Assembly (NCBI RefSeq): GCF_002575655.3
Contig: NC_053039.3
Location: 46,687,290 to 46,751,289, forward strand
Origin: Aegilops tauschii subsp. strangulata
Lineage: Eukaryota > Streptophyta > Magnoliopsida > Poales > Poaceae
Direction: 5' to 3'
Length of the DNA: 64,000 nt
The notes under the pieces were generated by a model, which saw only the letters and a list, made by a program, of their open reading frames with translations, made no database searches and was not told where the DNA came from. Each line of letters starts with the position of its first letter. Position 1 is the stretch's first letter. Shown piece by piece: positions 25,916 to 38,211 of this stretch. The position numbers and the translations under genes were made by a program.

Positions 25916-25918
25916 ACT

Positions 25919-28900
25919 TGTGACGCCCCCATTTGACCGTACACTAATCATGCACGCAAATGTGTACGATCAAGATCAGGGACTCACGGGAAGATATCAC
26001 AACACAACTCTAAAACATAAATAAGTCATACAAGCATCATAATACAAGCCAGGGGCCTCGAGGGCTCGAATACAAGTGCTCGATCATAGACAAGTCAGCG
26101 GAAGCATCAATATCTGAGTACAGACACAAGTTAAACAAGTTTGCCTTAAGAAGGCTAGCACAAACTGGGATACAGATCGAACGAGGCGCAGGCCTCCTGC
26201 CTGGGATCCTCCTAACTACTCCTGATCGTCGTCAGCGGGCTGCACGCAGTAGTAGGCACCTCCAGTGTCATAGGAGTCGTCGTCGACGGTGGCGTCTGGC
26301 TCCTGGACTCCAGCATCTAGTTGTGACAACCAGATAGAAAAGAAAAAGGGGAAAAGAGGGAGAGAAGCAACCGTGAGTACTCATCCAAAGTACTCGCAAG
26401 CAAGGAGCTACACTACATATGCATGGGTATATGTGTAAAGGGCCATATCAGTGGACTGAACTGCAGAATGCTCGAATAAGGGGGGATAGCTAGTCCTGTC
26501 GAAGACTACGCTTCTGGCCACCTCCATCTTGCAGCATGTAGAAGGGAGTAGATTGAAGTCCTCCAAGTAGCATCGCATAGCATAATCCTACCCGGCGATC
26601 CCCTCCTCGTCGCCCTGTTAGAGAGCGATCACCGGGTTGTATCTGGCACTTGGAATGGTGTATTTTATTCAGTATCCAGTTCTCGTTGTCATAAGGTCAA
26701 GGTACAACTCCGGGTCGTCCTTTTACCGAGGGACACGGCTATTCGAATAGATAAACTTCCCTGCAGGGGTGCACCACATAACCCAACACGCTCGATCCCA
26801 TTTGGCCGGACACACTTTTCTGGGTCATGCCCGGCCTCGTAAGATCAACGCGTCGCAGCCCCACCTAAGCACAACAGAGAGGTAAGCACGCCGGTCTAAT
26901 CATATGCGCGCAGGGGTCTGGGCCCATCGCCCTATGCACACCTGCACGTTGCATACGCGGCCGGAAGCAGACCTAGCCTAGTGGTGTTCCAGTCCAATCC
27001 GGCGCGCGCCACTCAGTCGCTGACGTCAAGAAGGCTTCGGCTGATACCATGACGCCGGGATACCCATAACTACTCCCGCGTAGATGGTTAGTGCGTATAG
27101 ACCAAATGGCCAGACTCAAATCAAATACCAAGATCTCGTTAAGCGTGTTAAGTATCCGTGAACGCCGACCAGGGCCAGGCCCACCTCTCACCTAGGCGGT
27201 CTCAACCTGCCCTGTCGCTCCGCCACAAAGATCCACTTGCGGGTACTCCTATGAGCCGACCCGACTTTAGTCATCACATGTGTCATGTATGTAGTATATA
27301 AGTATATACCCGTGATCACCGCCCAGGTGATCACGGCCCGATAGTATAGCACAGCAGACGGACAAGAATGTAGGGCCACTGATGGAAATCTAGCATCCTA
27401 TACTAAGCATGTAGGATTGCAGGTAAAGGTATCAAAAGTAGTAGCAAGGATAGGCTATGCATCAGGATAGGATATCGAAAAGCAGTAACATGCTACACTA
27501 CTCTAATGCAAGCAGTAAGAGAAGAATAGGCGATATCTGGTGATCAAGGGGGGGCTTGCCTGGTTGCTCTGGCAAGTAGGAGGGGTCGTCAACTCCGTAG
27601 TCGAACTGGGCAGCAGCAGCGTCGGTCTCGTAGTCTACCGGAGAGAAGAGGGGGGAAGAAACAGTAAATACAATGCAAACATAAGCATGACGATGCGTGA
27701 CATGACAATGAACAGTGCGAGGTGTGTCCTAACGCGACAGTAGGTGGTACCGGCGAAGGGGGGGAACACCCGGGAAAGTATTCCCGATGTTTCGCGTTTT
27801 CGGACAGACGGACCGGAGGGGTAAAGTTGCTAGTTCGATAGGTTGGGGAGGTGTGGTGGACGAACGGACTACGTATTCGGATTCGTCTCGTCGTTCTGAG
27901 CAACTTTCAGATAGAAAACATTTTCATCCGAGTTACGGTTTAAAAGATATGAATTTTCAAAGATTATTTGAATTTCTGGAATTATTTGAATTTAGCAAAA
28001 ATGAATTATGACGTCAGCATGAGGTAATGCTGACGTCAGCAGGTCAACAGGTCGGCTGACCAGTCAAACCAGACAGGTGGGTCCTACCTGTCATAGACAG
28101 TGGATTAATTAGAAGATTAAATTAACTAAAATTAGATTAATTAACTACTCGACCCCACCTGTCGGTGCCTAATTAGATTAATTAATTAGTTTTATTTATA
28201 AAAACATTTTTTTTGTTAATTCTGCGGCGGGGCCCGCATGTCAGTGGCTGGGCCTGCCCAGTCAGCAGTTGACTGGGTCAACCCAGTCAACTGGGACCCA
28301 CGGGGCCCACTGGCAGTGGCACTGGGGTGGCCCCAGGCCAGCCACGTCGGCGGCCGGCGTTTAAACGCCGGCGCACGCTCCGGCGACCACCCGAGACGGC
28401 GGCGTTGCGCGGAAACGGCGCACAGGGGGCCATTTGGCCCGCGGTTTCTTCCTACGGGACGGGCGCGACGCGACGCGTCCGTTGGTGGCCGCGAAAAGTA
28501 CGGGGATGGCCGGAAACGGCCGCTACCTCGACGGCGGCGGGTGGTGCATTCGGGCGAAGCTCGGGGTCGACGCTACGGGGCTCGACGGAGTGCATGGATG
28601 GGTGCATCTGGCCCGCACAGACGTGCTGAGCACGAACCCGGGCTCAGCTGAGCTCGACGGCGAGCATGGCCGCAACGGTGAAGCGCCGGGCGGCGACCGG
28701 AGCTCGGCAACGACGGCAGCTAGCTACGGAGCGCTAGGGGGCCAACGAGGAGCAGCAGGGGGAGGAGAAGCTCACCGTGCGGCACTCACGTAGGCCCTCG
28801 ACGGATTAGTAGCTGTAGGTCGGCGCCGGGGAAGAAAGGGATCGCCGGCGACCGAAGTTGAAGACGAGCTCGGTGTGCTCGTTGTAGGGGCTCCGGCCTC

Positions 28901-29614
28901 CAACGGCTGCACCAGTCGAAGCAGCGGGCGACGGCGGTCCTTGGAGACACCGTGGGCGGCGAGGTGGGCACGGTGGCCGTGGCTAGGCCGGAGGCATGAC
29001 GGCGTGGCGTTCGGGCGAGGTGGGGAAGGGGATCGAAGAGGGAGGAGAAGTGGATCTGGGGGAGGGGAGGCGCAGTGGCGAGCGAGAGGGGCAAGTGGGA
29101 GGGATGGGCGGAGGCCGAGGCGTCGGGGCGGCCTTATCCTCCCCCGTCGCCGGCGAGGTGGTGCGGCGGGGACCTGCCCCTGTTCCAACCCCGGTCGGGG
29201 GAACAGGGAAGGGGAGGGCGACCCGGGGAGGTGGGCTAGGCCGGCTGGGCCTAGGGGCGGCCCAGTTGGGCCAGGGGGGGCCTTCTCCTTCTCTCTTTTT
29301 TCTTTGTTTGTTCTGTTTTCTTTTGTATTTTCTTTTTTTTTATTTATTTTCTTTTCTGTTTTATTTCATTTAAAAGTACTTAGGCATTTTATAAAAATGT
29401 GTTTTCTCCATAATAATTATCAGTGCAATTTCTGGCATGGCCCGAACATTTTTGTTTAAATTTTTGAAAACTTTTATTTTCCACTTTAAATTTAATTGAA
29501 GTTTGAATTAGGAGTTTGAAAAGAAATGTGATTCAAATGTGATCAAGCCATGTTTAGCAACATGATTAGCTTAATCACAGAGAGTTACTGTAGCATGATT
29601 CTCGGGGTGTTACA
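25919..29614 (-). repeat. 5' LTR of Gypsy C
   Basis: 3,696 bp, minus-strand start TGTAACACCCCGAG, end GGGCGTCACA. It is a near-identical partner of 16371-20070 and has the same hairpins at 27310-27336 and 28009-28038. Confidence 0.95.
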
Positions 29615-29619
29615 GGGAA

Positions 29620-30211
29620 CCAGCCACTGGTCGGCTGGTGCGCCCCCCTTGGGCCTCCCCTGCGCCTAGGGTTGGAAACCCTGGGGGTGGGGGGCGCCCC
29701 ACTTGGCTTGGGGGCAAGCGACCCCCTTGGCCGCCGCCCCCCTGGAGATGGGATCTCCTAGGGCCGGCGCCCCCCCAGGGACCCTATATATAGTGGGGGG
29801 AGGGAGGGCAGCAGTACCCTAGCCCCTGGCGCCTCCCTCTCCCTCCCGTGACACCTCTCCCTCCCGCTTGCGCTTGGCGAAGCCCTGCCGGGATCCCCGC
29901 TACTTCCACCACCACGCCGTCGTGTTGTTGGATCTCCATCAACCTCTCCTTCCCCCTTGCTGGATCAAGAAGGAGGAGACGTCGCTGCTCCGTACGTGTG
30001 TTGAACGCGGAGGTGCCGTCCATTCGGCGCTCGATCATCGGTGATTTGGATCACGACGAGTACGACTCCATCAACCCCGTTCACTTGAACGCTTCCGCTC
30101 ACGATCTACAAGGGTATGTAGATGCACTCCTCTCTCTCGTTGCTAGATGACTCCATAGATTGATCTTGGTGATGCGTAGAAAATTTTATATTTCTGCTAC
30201 GATCTCCAACA
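29620..30211 (+). repeat. 5' LTR of Copia B, second part
   Basis: It continues the LTR interrupted at 16370 and ends GATCTCCAACA. It contains the TATA motif CTATATATAG at 29784-29793 (36799-36808 in the 3' LTR). A 100-codon open frame here recurs in the 3' LTR by identity only. Confidence 0.93.
29784..29793 (+). promoter_or_regulatory. TATA box in Copia B LTR
   Basis: CTATATATAG in a GC-rich setting, about 430 bp before the end of the LTR. The copy in the 3' LTR is at 36799-36808. Fits the Pol II promoter that drives genomic RNA. Confidence 0.6.
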
Positions 30212-30212
30212 G

Positions 30213-30225
30213 TGGCATCATGAGC
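30213..30225 (+). promoter_or_regulatory. Primer-binding site of Copia B
   Basis: TGGCATCATGAGC after the LTR end, an initiator-methionine-tRNA type site with a one-base insertion and a substitution relative to TGGTATCAGAGC. Confidence 0.65.
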
Positions 30226-31521
30226 TAGGTCTATGCGTAGTTACCATGCACGAGTAGAACACAAGATTGTTGTCGGCGTAGATCATGTCAATTTACTTGC
30301 CTCTACTAGTCTTATCTTGATTCGGCGGCATCGTGGGATGAAGCAGCCCAGACCGACCTTACACGTACGCTTACGTGAGACAGGTTCCACCGACTGACAT
30401 GCACTAGTTGCATAAGGTGGCTAGCGGGTGTCTGTCTCTCCCACTTTAGTCGGATCGGATTCGATGAAAAGGGTCCTTATGAAGGGTAAATAGTAATTGG
30501 CATATCACGTTGTGGTTTAACGTAGGTAAGAAACGTTCTTGCTAGAAACCTATAGAAGCCACGTAAAAACATGCAACAACAATTAGAGGACGTCTAACTT
30601 GTTTTTGCAGCATATGCTTTGTGATGTGATATGGCCAGAAGATGTGATGAATGATATATGTGATGTATGAGATTGATCATGTTCTTGTAATAGGAATCAC
30701 GACTTGCATGTCGATGAGTATGACAACCGGCAGGAGCCATAGGAGTTGTCTTTATTTTTGTATGACCTGCGTGTCATTGAATAACGCCATGTAAATTACT
30801 TTACTTTATTGCTAAACACGTTAGCCGTAGAAGTAGAAGTAATCGTTGGCGTGACAACTTCATGAAGACACGATGATGGAGATCATGATGATGGAGATCA
30901 TGGTGTCATGCCGGTGACGAAGATGATCATGGCGCCCCGAAGATGGAGATCAAAAGGAGCAAAATGATATTGGCCATATCATGTCACTATTTGATTGCAT
31001 GTGATGTTTATCATGTTTTACATCTTATTTGCTTAGAACGACGGTAGTAAGTAAGATGATCCCTTATAATAATTTCAAGAAAGTGTTCCCCCTAACTGTG
31101 CACCGTTGCGAAGGTTCATTGTTTCGAAGCACCACGTGATGATTGGGTGTGATAGATTCTAACGTTCGCATACAACGGGTGTTGACGAGCCTAGCATGTA
31201 CAGACATGGCCTCGGAACACACGCAATACACTTAGGTTGACTTGACGAGCCTAGCATGTACAGACATGGCCTCGGAACACGGAAGACCGAAAGGTCGAGC
31301 ATGAGTCGTATAGAAGATACGATCAACATGAAGATGTTCACCGATGTTGACTAGTCCGTCTCACGTGATGATCGGACACGACCTAGTTGACTCGGATCAT
31401 GTTTCACTTAGATGACTGGAGGGATGTCTATCTGAGTGGGAGTTCATTGAATAATTTGATTAGATGAACTTAATTATCATGAACTTAGTCTAAAATCTTT
31501 ACAATATGACTTGTAGATCAA
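30226..31521 (+). other. Untranslated leader of Copia B with an internal direct repeat
   Basis: About 1.3 kb without a supported gene. A 39-bp segment (TTGACGAGCCTAGCATGTAC...) occurs twice, at about 31182 and 31242, a local duplication not present in Copia A. Confidence 0.7.
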
Positions 31522-34500
31522 ATGGCCCATGTTGCCCTCAACTTCAACGCGTTCCTAGAGAAAACCAAGCTGAAAGATGATGGCAGCAACTATACGGAGT
31601 GGGTCCGGAACCTGAGGATCATCCTCATAGCTGCCAAGAAAGATTATGTCCTAGAAGCACCGCTAGGTGATGCACCCATCCCAGAGAACCAAGACGTTAT
31701 GAACGCTTGGCAATCACGTGTTGATGATTACTCCCTCGTTCAGTGCGGCATGCTTTACAGCTTAGAACCGGGGCTCCAAAAGCATTTTGAGCAACACGGA
31801 GCATATGAGATGTTCGAAGAGCTGAAAATGGTTTTCCAAGCTCATGCCCGGGTCGAGAGATATGAAGTCTCCGACAAGTTCTTCAGTTGTAAGATGGAGG
31901 AAAACAGTTCTGTCAGTGAGCACATACTCAAAATGTCTGGGTTGCACAACCGCTTGACTCAGCTGGGAGTTAATCTCCCGGATGACGCGGTCATCGACAG
32001 AATCCTTCAGTCGCTTCCACCAAGCTACAAGAGCTTTGTGATGAACTTCAATATGCAGGGGATGGAAAAGACCATCCCTGAGGTATATTCAATGCTGAAA
32101 TCAGCGGAGGTGGAGATCAAAAAGGAACATCAAGTGTTGATGGTGAATAAAACCACTAAGTTCAAGAAAGGCAAGGGTAAGAAGAACTTCAAGAAGGACG
32201 GCAAGGGAGTTGCCGGGAAGAAGCTAAGGAATGGACCCAAGCCTGAGACTGAGTGCTTTTATTGCAAGGGAAGTGGTCACTGGAAGTGGAACTGCACCAA
32301 ATACTTAGCGGACAAGAAGGCCGGCAACACCAAAGGTATATGTGATATACATGTAATTGATGTGTACCTTACCAGTACTTGTAGTAGCTCCTGGGTATTT
32401 GATACCGGTGCGGTTGCTCATATTTGTAACTCAAAACAGGAGCTGCGGAATAAACGGATACTGGCGAAGGACGAGGTGACGATGCGCGTCGGGAATGGTT
32501 CCAAGGTCGATGTGATCGCCGTCGGCACGCTACCTCTGCATTTACCTACGGGATTAGTTTTAAACCTCAATAATTGTTATTTAGTGCCAGCTTTGAGCAT
32601 GAACATTGTATCCGGATCTCGTTTAATGCGAGATGGCTACTCATTTAAATCCGAGAATAATGGTTGTTCTATTTATATGAGAGATATGTTTTATGGTCAT
32701 GCCCCGCTGGTCAATGGTTTATTCTTAATGAATCTCGAGCGTGATGTTACACATATTCATAGTGTGAATACCAAAAGATGTAAAGTTGATAACGATAGTC
32801 CCACATACTTGTGGCACTGCCGCCTTGGTCACATTGGTGTCAAGCGCATGAAGAAGCTCCATGCAGATGGACTTTTGGAGTCTCTTGATTACGAATCATT
32901 TGACACGTGCGAACCATGCCTCATGGGTAAGATGACCAAGACTCCGTTCTCCGAAACAATGGAGCGAGCAACCAACTTATTGGAAATCATACATACCGAT
33001 GTGTGCGGTCCAATGAGTGTTGAGGCTCGCGGTGGCTATCGTTATGTTCTCACTCTCACTGATGACTTAAGTAGATATGGGTATGTCTACCTAATGAAAC
33101 ACAAGTCTGAGACCTTTGAAAAGTTCAAGGAATTTTAGAGTGAGGTTGAGAATCAACGTGACAGGAAAATAAAGTTCCTACGATCAGATCGTGGAGGGGA
33201 ATATTTGAGTCACGAATTTGGCACACACTTAAGGAAATGTGGAATAGTTTCACAACTCACGCCGCCTAGAACACCTCAGCGAAATGGTGTGTCCGAACGT
33301 CGTAATCGCACTCTATTGGATATGGTGCGATCTATGATGTCTCTTACCGATCTACCGCTCTCATTTTGGGGCTAGGCTTTAGAGACTACCGCATTCACTT
33401 TAAATAGGGCTCCGTCGAAATCCGTTGAGACGACACTGTATGAATTATGGTTTGGGAAGAAACCTAAGCTGTCGTTTCTAAAAGTTTGGGGATGCGATGC
33501 TTATGTCAAGAAACTTCAACCTGAAAAGCTCGAACCCAAGTCGGAGAAATGCGTCTTCATAGGATACCCCAAGGAAACCATTGGGTATACCTTCTACCTC
33601 AGATCCGAAGGCAAGATCTTTGTTGCCAAGAACGGGTCCTTTCTGGAGGAAGAGTTTCTCTCGAAAGAAATAAGTGGGAGGAAAGTGGAACTTGATGAGG
33701 TGATAGTCACCCCTTCCGAACTGGAAAGTAGCGCAGCGCGGGAAAATGTTCCTATGGTGCCTACACTGACTGGGGAGGAAGTTAATGATGATGATCATGA
33801 AGCTTCGGATCAAGTTACTGCTGAACTTCGTAGGTACAGAAGGACACGTTCCGCACCAGAGTGGTACGGCAACCCTGTCCTGGAAATCATGTTGTTAGAC
33901 AACGGTGAACCTTCGAACTATGAAGAAGCAATGGCGGGCCCAGACTCCGACAAATGGCTAGAAGCCATGAAATCCGAGATAGGATCCATGTATGAAAACG
34001 AAGTATGGACTTTGACTGACTTGCCCGATGATCGGCGAGCGATAGAAAACAAATGGATCTTTAAGAACAAGACAGACGCGGATGGTAATGTGACCATCTA
34101 TAAGGCTAGACTTGTCGCTAAGGGTTATCGACAAGTTCAAGGGGTTGACTACGATGAGACTTTCTCACCCGTAGCGAAGCTGAAGTCCGTCCGAATCATG
34201 TTAGCAATTGCCGCATTCTATGATTATGAGATATGGCAAATGGACGTCAAAACGGCATTCCTTAACGGCTTTCTTAAGGAAGAATTGTATATGATGCAGC
34301 CGGAAGGTTTTGTCGATCCTAAGAATGCTAACAAGGTATGCAAGCTCCAGCGCTCCATCTATGGGCTGGTGCAAGCATCTCGGAGTTGGAACATTCGATT
34401 TGATGAGATGATCAAAGCGTTTGGGTTTACACAAACTTATGGAGAAGCCTGTGTTTACAAGAAAGTGAGTGGGAGCTCTGTAGCATTTCTCATATTATAT

Positions 34501-35481
34501 GTGGATGACATACTATTGATGGGAAATGATATAGAATTCTTGGAAAGTATAACGGCCTACTTGAATAAGTGTTTTTCAATGAAGGACCTTGGAGAAGCTA
34601 CTTATATATTAGGCATCAAGATCTATAGAGATAGATCAAGACGCCTCATTGGTCTTTCACAGAGTACGTACCTTGACAAGATATTGAAGACGTTCAATAT
34701 GGATCAGTCCAAGAAGGGGTTCTTGCCTGTATTGCAAGGTGTGCAATTGAGCACGGCTCAATGCCCGACCACGGCAGAAGATAGAGAAAATATGAGTGGC
34801 ATCCCCTATGCCTTGGCCATAGGGTCTATTATGTATGTCATGCTGTGTACCAGACCTGATGTAAACCTTGCCGTAAGTTTGGTAGGAAGGTACCAAAGTA
34901 ATCCCGGCATGGAACACTGGACAGCAGTCAAGAATATCCTGAAGTACCTGAAAAGGACTAAGGATATGTTTCTCGTATATGGAGGTGACGAAGAGCTCGT
35001 CGTAAAGGGTTACGTCGACGCTAGCTTCGACACAGATGTGGATGACTCTAAGTCACAAACCGGATACGTGTATATTTTGAATGGAGGGGCAGTAAGCTGG
35101 TGCAGTTGCAAGCAAAGCGTCGTGGCGGGATCTACATGTGAAGAGGAGTACATGGCGGCCTCAGAGGCAGCACAGGAAGCAATCTGGATAAAGGAGTTCA
35201 TTACCGGCCTAGGGGTGATTCCCAATGCGTCGGGCCCGATGACTCTCTTCTGTGACAACACTGGAGCTATTGCCCTTGCCAAGGAGCCCAGGTTTCACAT
35301 GAAGACTAGGCATATCAAGCGTCGCTTCAACTCCATTCGTGAAAATGTTCAAAATGGAGACATAGATATTTGTAAAGTACATACGGACCTGAATGTAGCA
35401 GATCCGTTGACTAAACCTCTCCCTAGAGCAAAACATGATCAACACCAGAACTCTATGGGTGTTCGATTCATCACAATGTAA
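31522..35481 (+). pseudogene. Copia B gag-pol polyprotein (two nonsense mutations, no frameshift)
   Basis: A single frame of 1,320 codons from ATG 31522, broken only by TAG at 33136-33138 (CAG in Copia A) and TAG at 33373-33375 (TAT in A), both in integrase. It has the zinc knuckle CFYCKGSGHWKWNC near residue 245, an intact protease motif DTGAVAHIC near 293, and GAG-pre-integrase LWHCRLGHIG. The integrase core and RT (YVDD in FLILYVDDILLMGND) follow, then RNase H (GYVDASFDTD, with STCEEEY where A has STCEAEY). It ends at TAA 35479-35481. It is the better-preserved of the Copia copies here. Confidence 0.93.
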
Positions 35482-35498
35482 CTAGATTATAGACTCTA

Positions 35499-35513
35499 GT
35501 GCAAGTGGGAGAC
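35499..35513 (+). promoter_or_regulatory. Polypurine tract of Copia B
   Basis: GTGCAAGTGGGAGAC immediately before the 3' LTR start TGTTGGAAATATG. Confidence 0.7.
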
Positions 35514-37226
35514 TGTTGGAAATATGCCCTAGAGGCAATAATAAAATGGTTATTATTATATTTCCTTGTTCATGATAATTGTCTATTGTTCATGCTATAA
35601 TTGTGTTATCCGGAAATCGTAATACATGTGTGAATACATAGACCACAACATGTCCCTAGTAAGCCTCTAGTTGACTAGCTCGTTGATCAACAGATAGTCA
35701 TGGTTTCCTGACTATGGACATTGGATGTCATTGATAACGGGATCACATCATTAGGAGAATGATGTGATGGACAAGACCCAATCCTAAGCATAGCACAAAG
35801 ATCGTGTAGTTCGTTTGCTAGAGCTTTTCCAAATGTCAAGTATCATTTCCTTAGACCATGAGATTGTGCAACTCCCGGATACCGTAGGAGTGCTTTGGGT
35901 GTGCCAAACGTCACAACGTAACTGGGTGGCTATAAAGGTGCACTACGGGTATCTCCGAAAGTGTCTGTTGGGTTGGCACGAATCGAGACTGGGATTTGTC
36001 ACTCCGTTTGACGGAGAGGTATCTCTGGGCCCACTCGGTAATGCATCATCATAATGAGCTCAATGTGACCAGGTGTTTGGTCACGGGATCATGCATTACA
36101 GTACGAGTAAAGTGACTTGCCGGTAACGAGATAGAACGAGGTATTGGGATACCGACGATCGAATCTCGGGCAAGTAACGTACCGATTGACAAAGGGAATT
36201 GTATACGGGATTGATTGAATCCTCGACATCGTGGTTCATCCGATGAGATCATCGTGGAACATGTGGGAGCCAACATGGGTATCCAGATCCCGCTGTTGGT
36301 TATTGACCGGAGAGTCGTCTCGGTCATGTCTGCATGTCTCCCGAACCCGTAGGGTCTACACACTTAAGGTTCGGTGACGCTAGGGTTGTAGAGATATTAG
36401 TATGCGGAAACCCGAAAGTTGTTCGGAGTCCCGGATGAGATCCCGGACGTCACGAGGAGTTCCGGAATGGTCCGGGTGAAGAATTATATATAGGAAGTCC
36501 AGTTTCGGCCACCGGGAAAGTTTCGGGGGTTATCGGTATTGTACCGGGACCACCGGAAGGGTCCCGAGGGTCCACCGGGTGGGGCCACCTATCCCAGAGG
36601 GCCCCATGGGCTGAAGTGGGGAGGGGAACCAGCCACTGGTGGGCTGGTGCGCCCCCCTTGAGCCTCCCCTGTTCCTAGGGTTGGAAACCCTGGGGGTGGG
36701 GGGCACCCCACTTGGCTTGGGGGGCAAGTCACCCCCTTGGCCGCCGCCCCCCTGGAGATGGGATCTCCCAGGGCCGGCGCCCCCCCCCCCCAGTGACCCT
36801 ATATATAGTGTGGGGAGGGAGGGCAGCAGTACCGTAGCCCCTGGCGCCTCCCTCTCCCTCCCGTGACACCTCTCCCTCCCGCTTGCGCTTGGCGAAGCCC
36901 TGCCAGGATCCCCGCTACTTCCACCACCACGCCGTCGTGCTGCTGGATCTCCATCAACCTCTCCTTCCCCCTTGCTGGATCAAGAAGGAGGAGACGTCGC
37001 TGCTCCGTACGTGTGTTGAACGCGGAGGTGCCGTCCGTTCGGCGCTCGGTCATCGGTGATTTGGATCACGACGAGTACGACTTCATCAACACCGTTCACT
37101 TGAACGCTTCCGCTCGCGATCTACAAGGGTATGTAGATGCACTCCTCTCTCTCGTTGCTAGATGACTCCATAGATTGATCTTGGTGATGCGTAGAAAATT
37201 TTAAATTTCTGCTACGATCTCCAATA
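35514..37226 (+). repeat. 3' LTR of Copia B
   Basis: An uninterrupted 1,713-bp LTR that serves as the empty-site reference for Gypsy C (GGGGAGGGGAACCAGCCAC at about 36620). It contains a short C run and the TATA motif at 36799-36808. It ends CCAATA before the gtggg TSD. Confidence 0.95.
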
Positions 37227-37231
37227 GTGGG

Positions 37232-38206
37232 AGCCAATATGATCATCCAGGTTCCGCTATTGGTTATTGGCCGGAGACGTGTCTCGGTCATGTCTACATA
37301 GTTCTCGAACCCGTAGGGTCCGCACGCTTAAAGTTTTGATGACAGCTATATAATGAGTTTATATGTTTTGATGTACCGAAGGTAGTTCGGAGTCCCGGAT
37401 GTGATCACGGACATGACGAGGAGTCTCGAAATGGTCGAGACATGAAGATTGATATATTGGACGACTATATTCGGACACCGAAATGGTTCCGGGGGTTACC
37501 GGAACCCCCCCCCCCCCCCCCGGAGTTTAATGGGCCTACATGGGCCTTAGTGGAGAAGAGGAGGGGCGGCCAGGGCAGGCCGCGCGCCCCCTCCCCCTCT
37601 AGTCCGAATTGGACAAGGAGGGGGTGGCGGCGCCCCCCTTTCCTTCCTCTCTCCCTCCTCTTTCCCCCTTCTCCTAATCCAACAAGGAAGGGAGGGAGTC
37701 CTACTCCCGGTGGGAGTAGGACTCCTCCTGGCGCGCATCCTCCTGGCCGGCCGCCTCCCCCCCTTTCTCCTTTATATACGGGGGCAAGGGGGCACCCTAT
37801 AGACACAACAATTGAGCATTGATCTCTTAGACGTGTGCGGTGCCCCCCTCCACCAGAATCCACCTCGATAATATCGTAGCGGTGCTTAGGCGAAGCCCTG
37901 CGTCGGTAGAACATCATCATCGTCACCACGCCGTCGTGCTGACGAAACTCTTCCTCAACACTCGGCTGGATCGGAGTTCGAGGGACGTCATCGAGCTAAA
38001 CGTGTGCTGAACTTGGAGGTGCCGTGCATTCGGTACTTGATCGGTCGGATCGTGAAGACGTACGACTACATCAACCGCGTTGTGCTAACGCTTCCGCTTT
38101 CGGTCTACGAGGGTACGTGGACAACACTCTCCCCTCTCGTTGCTATGCATCACCATGATCCTGTGTGTGCGTAGGATTTTTTTTGAAATTACTACGTTCC
38201 CCAACA
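37232..38206 (+). repeat. 3' LTR of Copia A, second part
   Basis: It resumes AGCCAATATGATCATCC after the gtggg duplicate and ends CCCCAACA before the TSD ccgga. A poly-C run of about 16-18 bases lies near 37505-37521, where the 5' LTR has a shorter C-rich spot. Confidence 0.95.
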
Positions 38207-38211
38207 CCGGA

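Larger units (their letters stand above)
16371..29614 (-). mobile_element. Gypsy C: chromodomain (Tekay/Del-like) retrotransposon with 3.7-kb LTRs
   Basis: Coding is on the minus strand, so the 5' LTR is 25919-29614 and the 3' LTR 16371-20070. On the plus strand the ends read TGTGACGCCC...GTGTTACA, and the TSD gggaa is at 16366-16370 and 29615-29619. Total length is 13,244 bp. The gene order is an extra ORF, gag, protease, RT, RNase H, integrase and chromodomain. I counted about 21 substitutions in the first 1.5 kb of LTR, mostly transitions. Lesions in the coding part are one frameshift in gag and one stop before RNase H, so it is young and nearly intact. Confidence 0.96.
15254..37226 (+). 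mobile_element. Copia B: WIS/Angela-type retrotransposon, nested in the 3' LTR of A and split by Gypsy C
   Basis: It starts TGTTGGAAATATGCCCTAG, and the TSD gtggg is at 15249-15253 and 37227-37231. The 5' LTR is 15254-16370 plus 29620-30211, the gag-pol 31522-35481, and the 3' LTR 35514-37226. The outer end reads CCAATA rather than CCAACA, a single change in the terminal dinucleotide CA. Own length without C is about 8.7 kb. By eye 11 substitutions in the first 1,117 bp of LTR. Confidence 0.97.
7542..38206 (+). mobile_element. Copia A: Angela/BARE/WIS-type retrotransposon, nested in O and split by Copia B
   Basis: It has the LTR start TGAAGCAAATATGCCCTAG, the LTR end CCCCAACA and the 5-bp TSD ccgga at 7537-7541 and 38207-38211. 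Its parts are 5' LTR 7542-9261, primer-binding site and leader to 10495, gag-pol 10496-14481, polypurine tract 14500-14514, and 3' LTR 14515-15253 plus 37232-38206. Own length is about 8.7 kb, typical of the family. Copia B sits in the 3' LTR. LTR divergence by eye is 18 substitutions in the first 739 bp. Confidence 0.97.

Noticed and set aside
29848..30150. 100-codon ORF in Copia B LTR (also 36863-37165)
   Set aside because: Lies in the LTR transcript leader, low complexity at its start, present twice only through LTR identity.
37505..37521. Long C run in the Copia A 3' LTR, considered as a structured (i-motif/G4) element
   Set aside because: Homopolymer expansion of a C-rich spot present in the other LTR; likely slippage or sequencing uncertainty.
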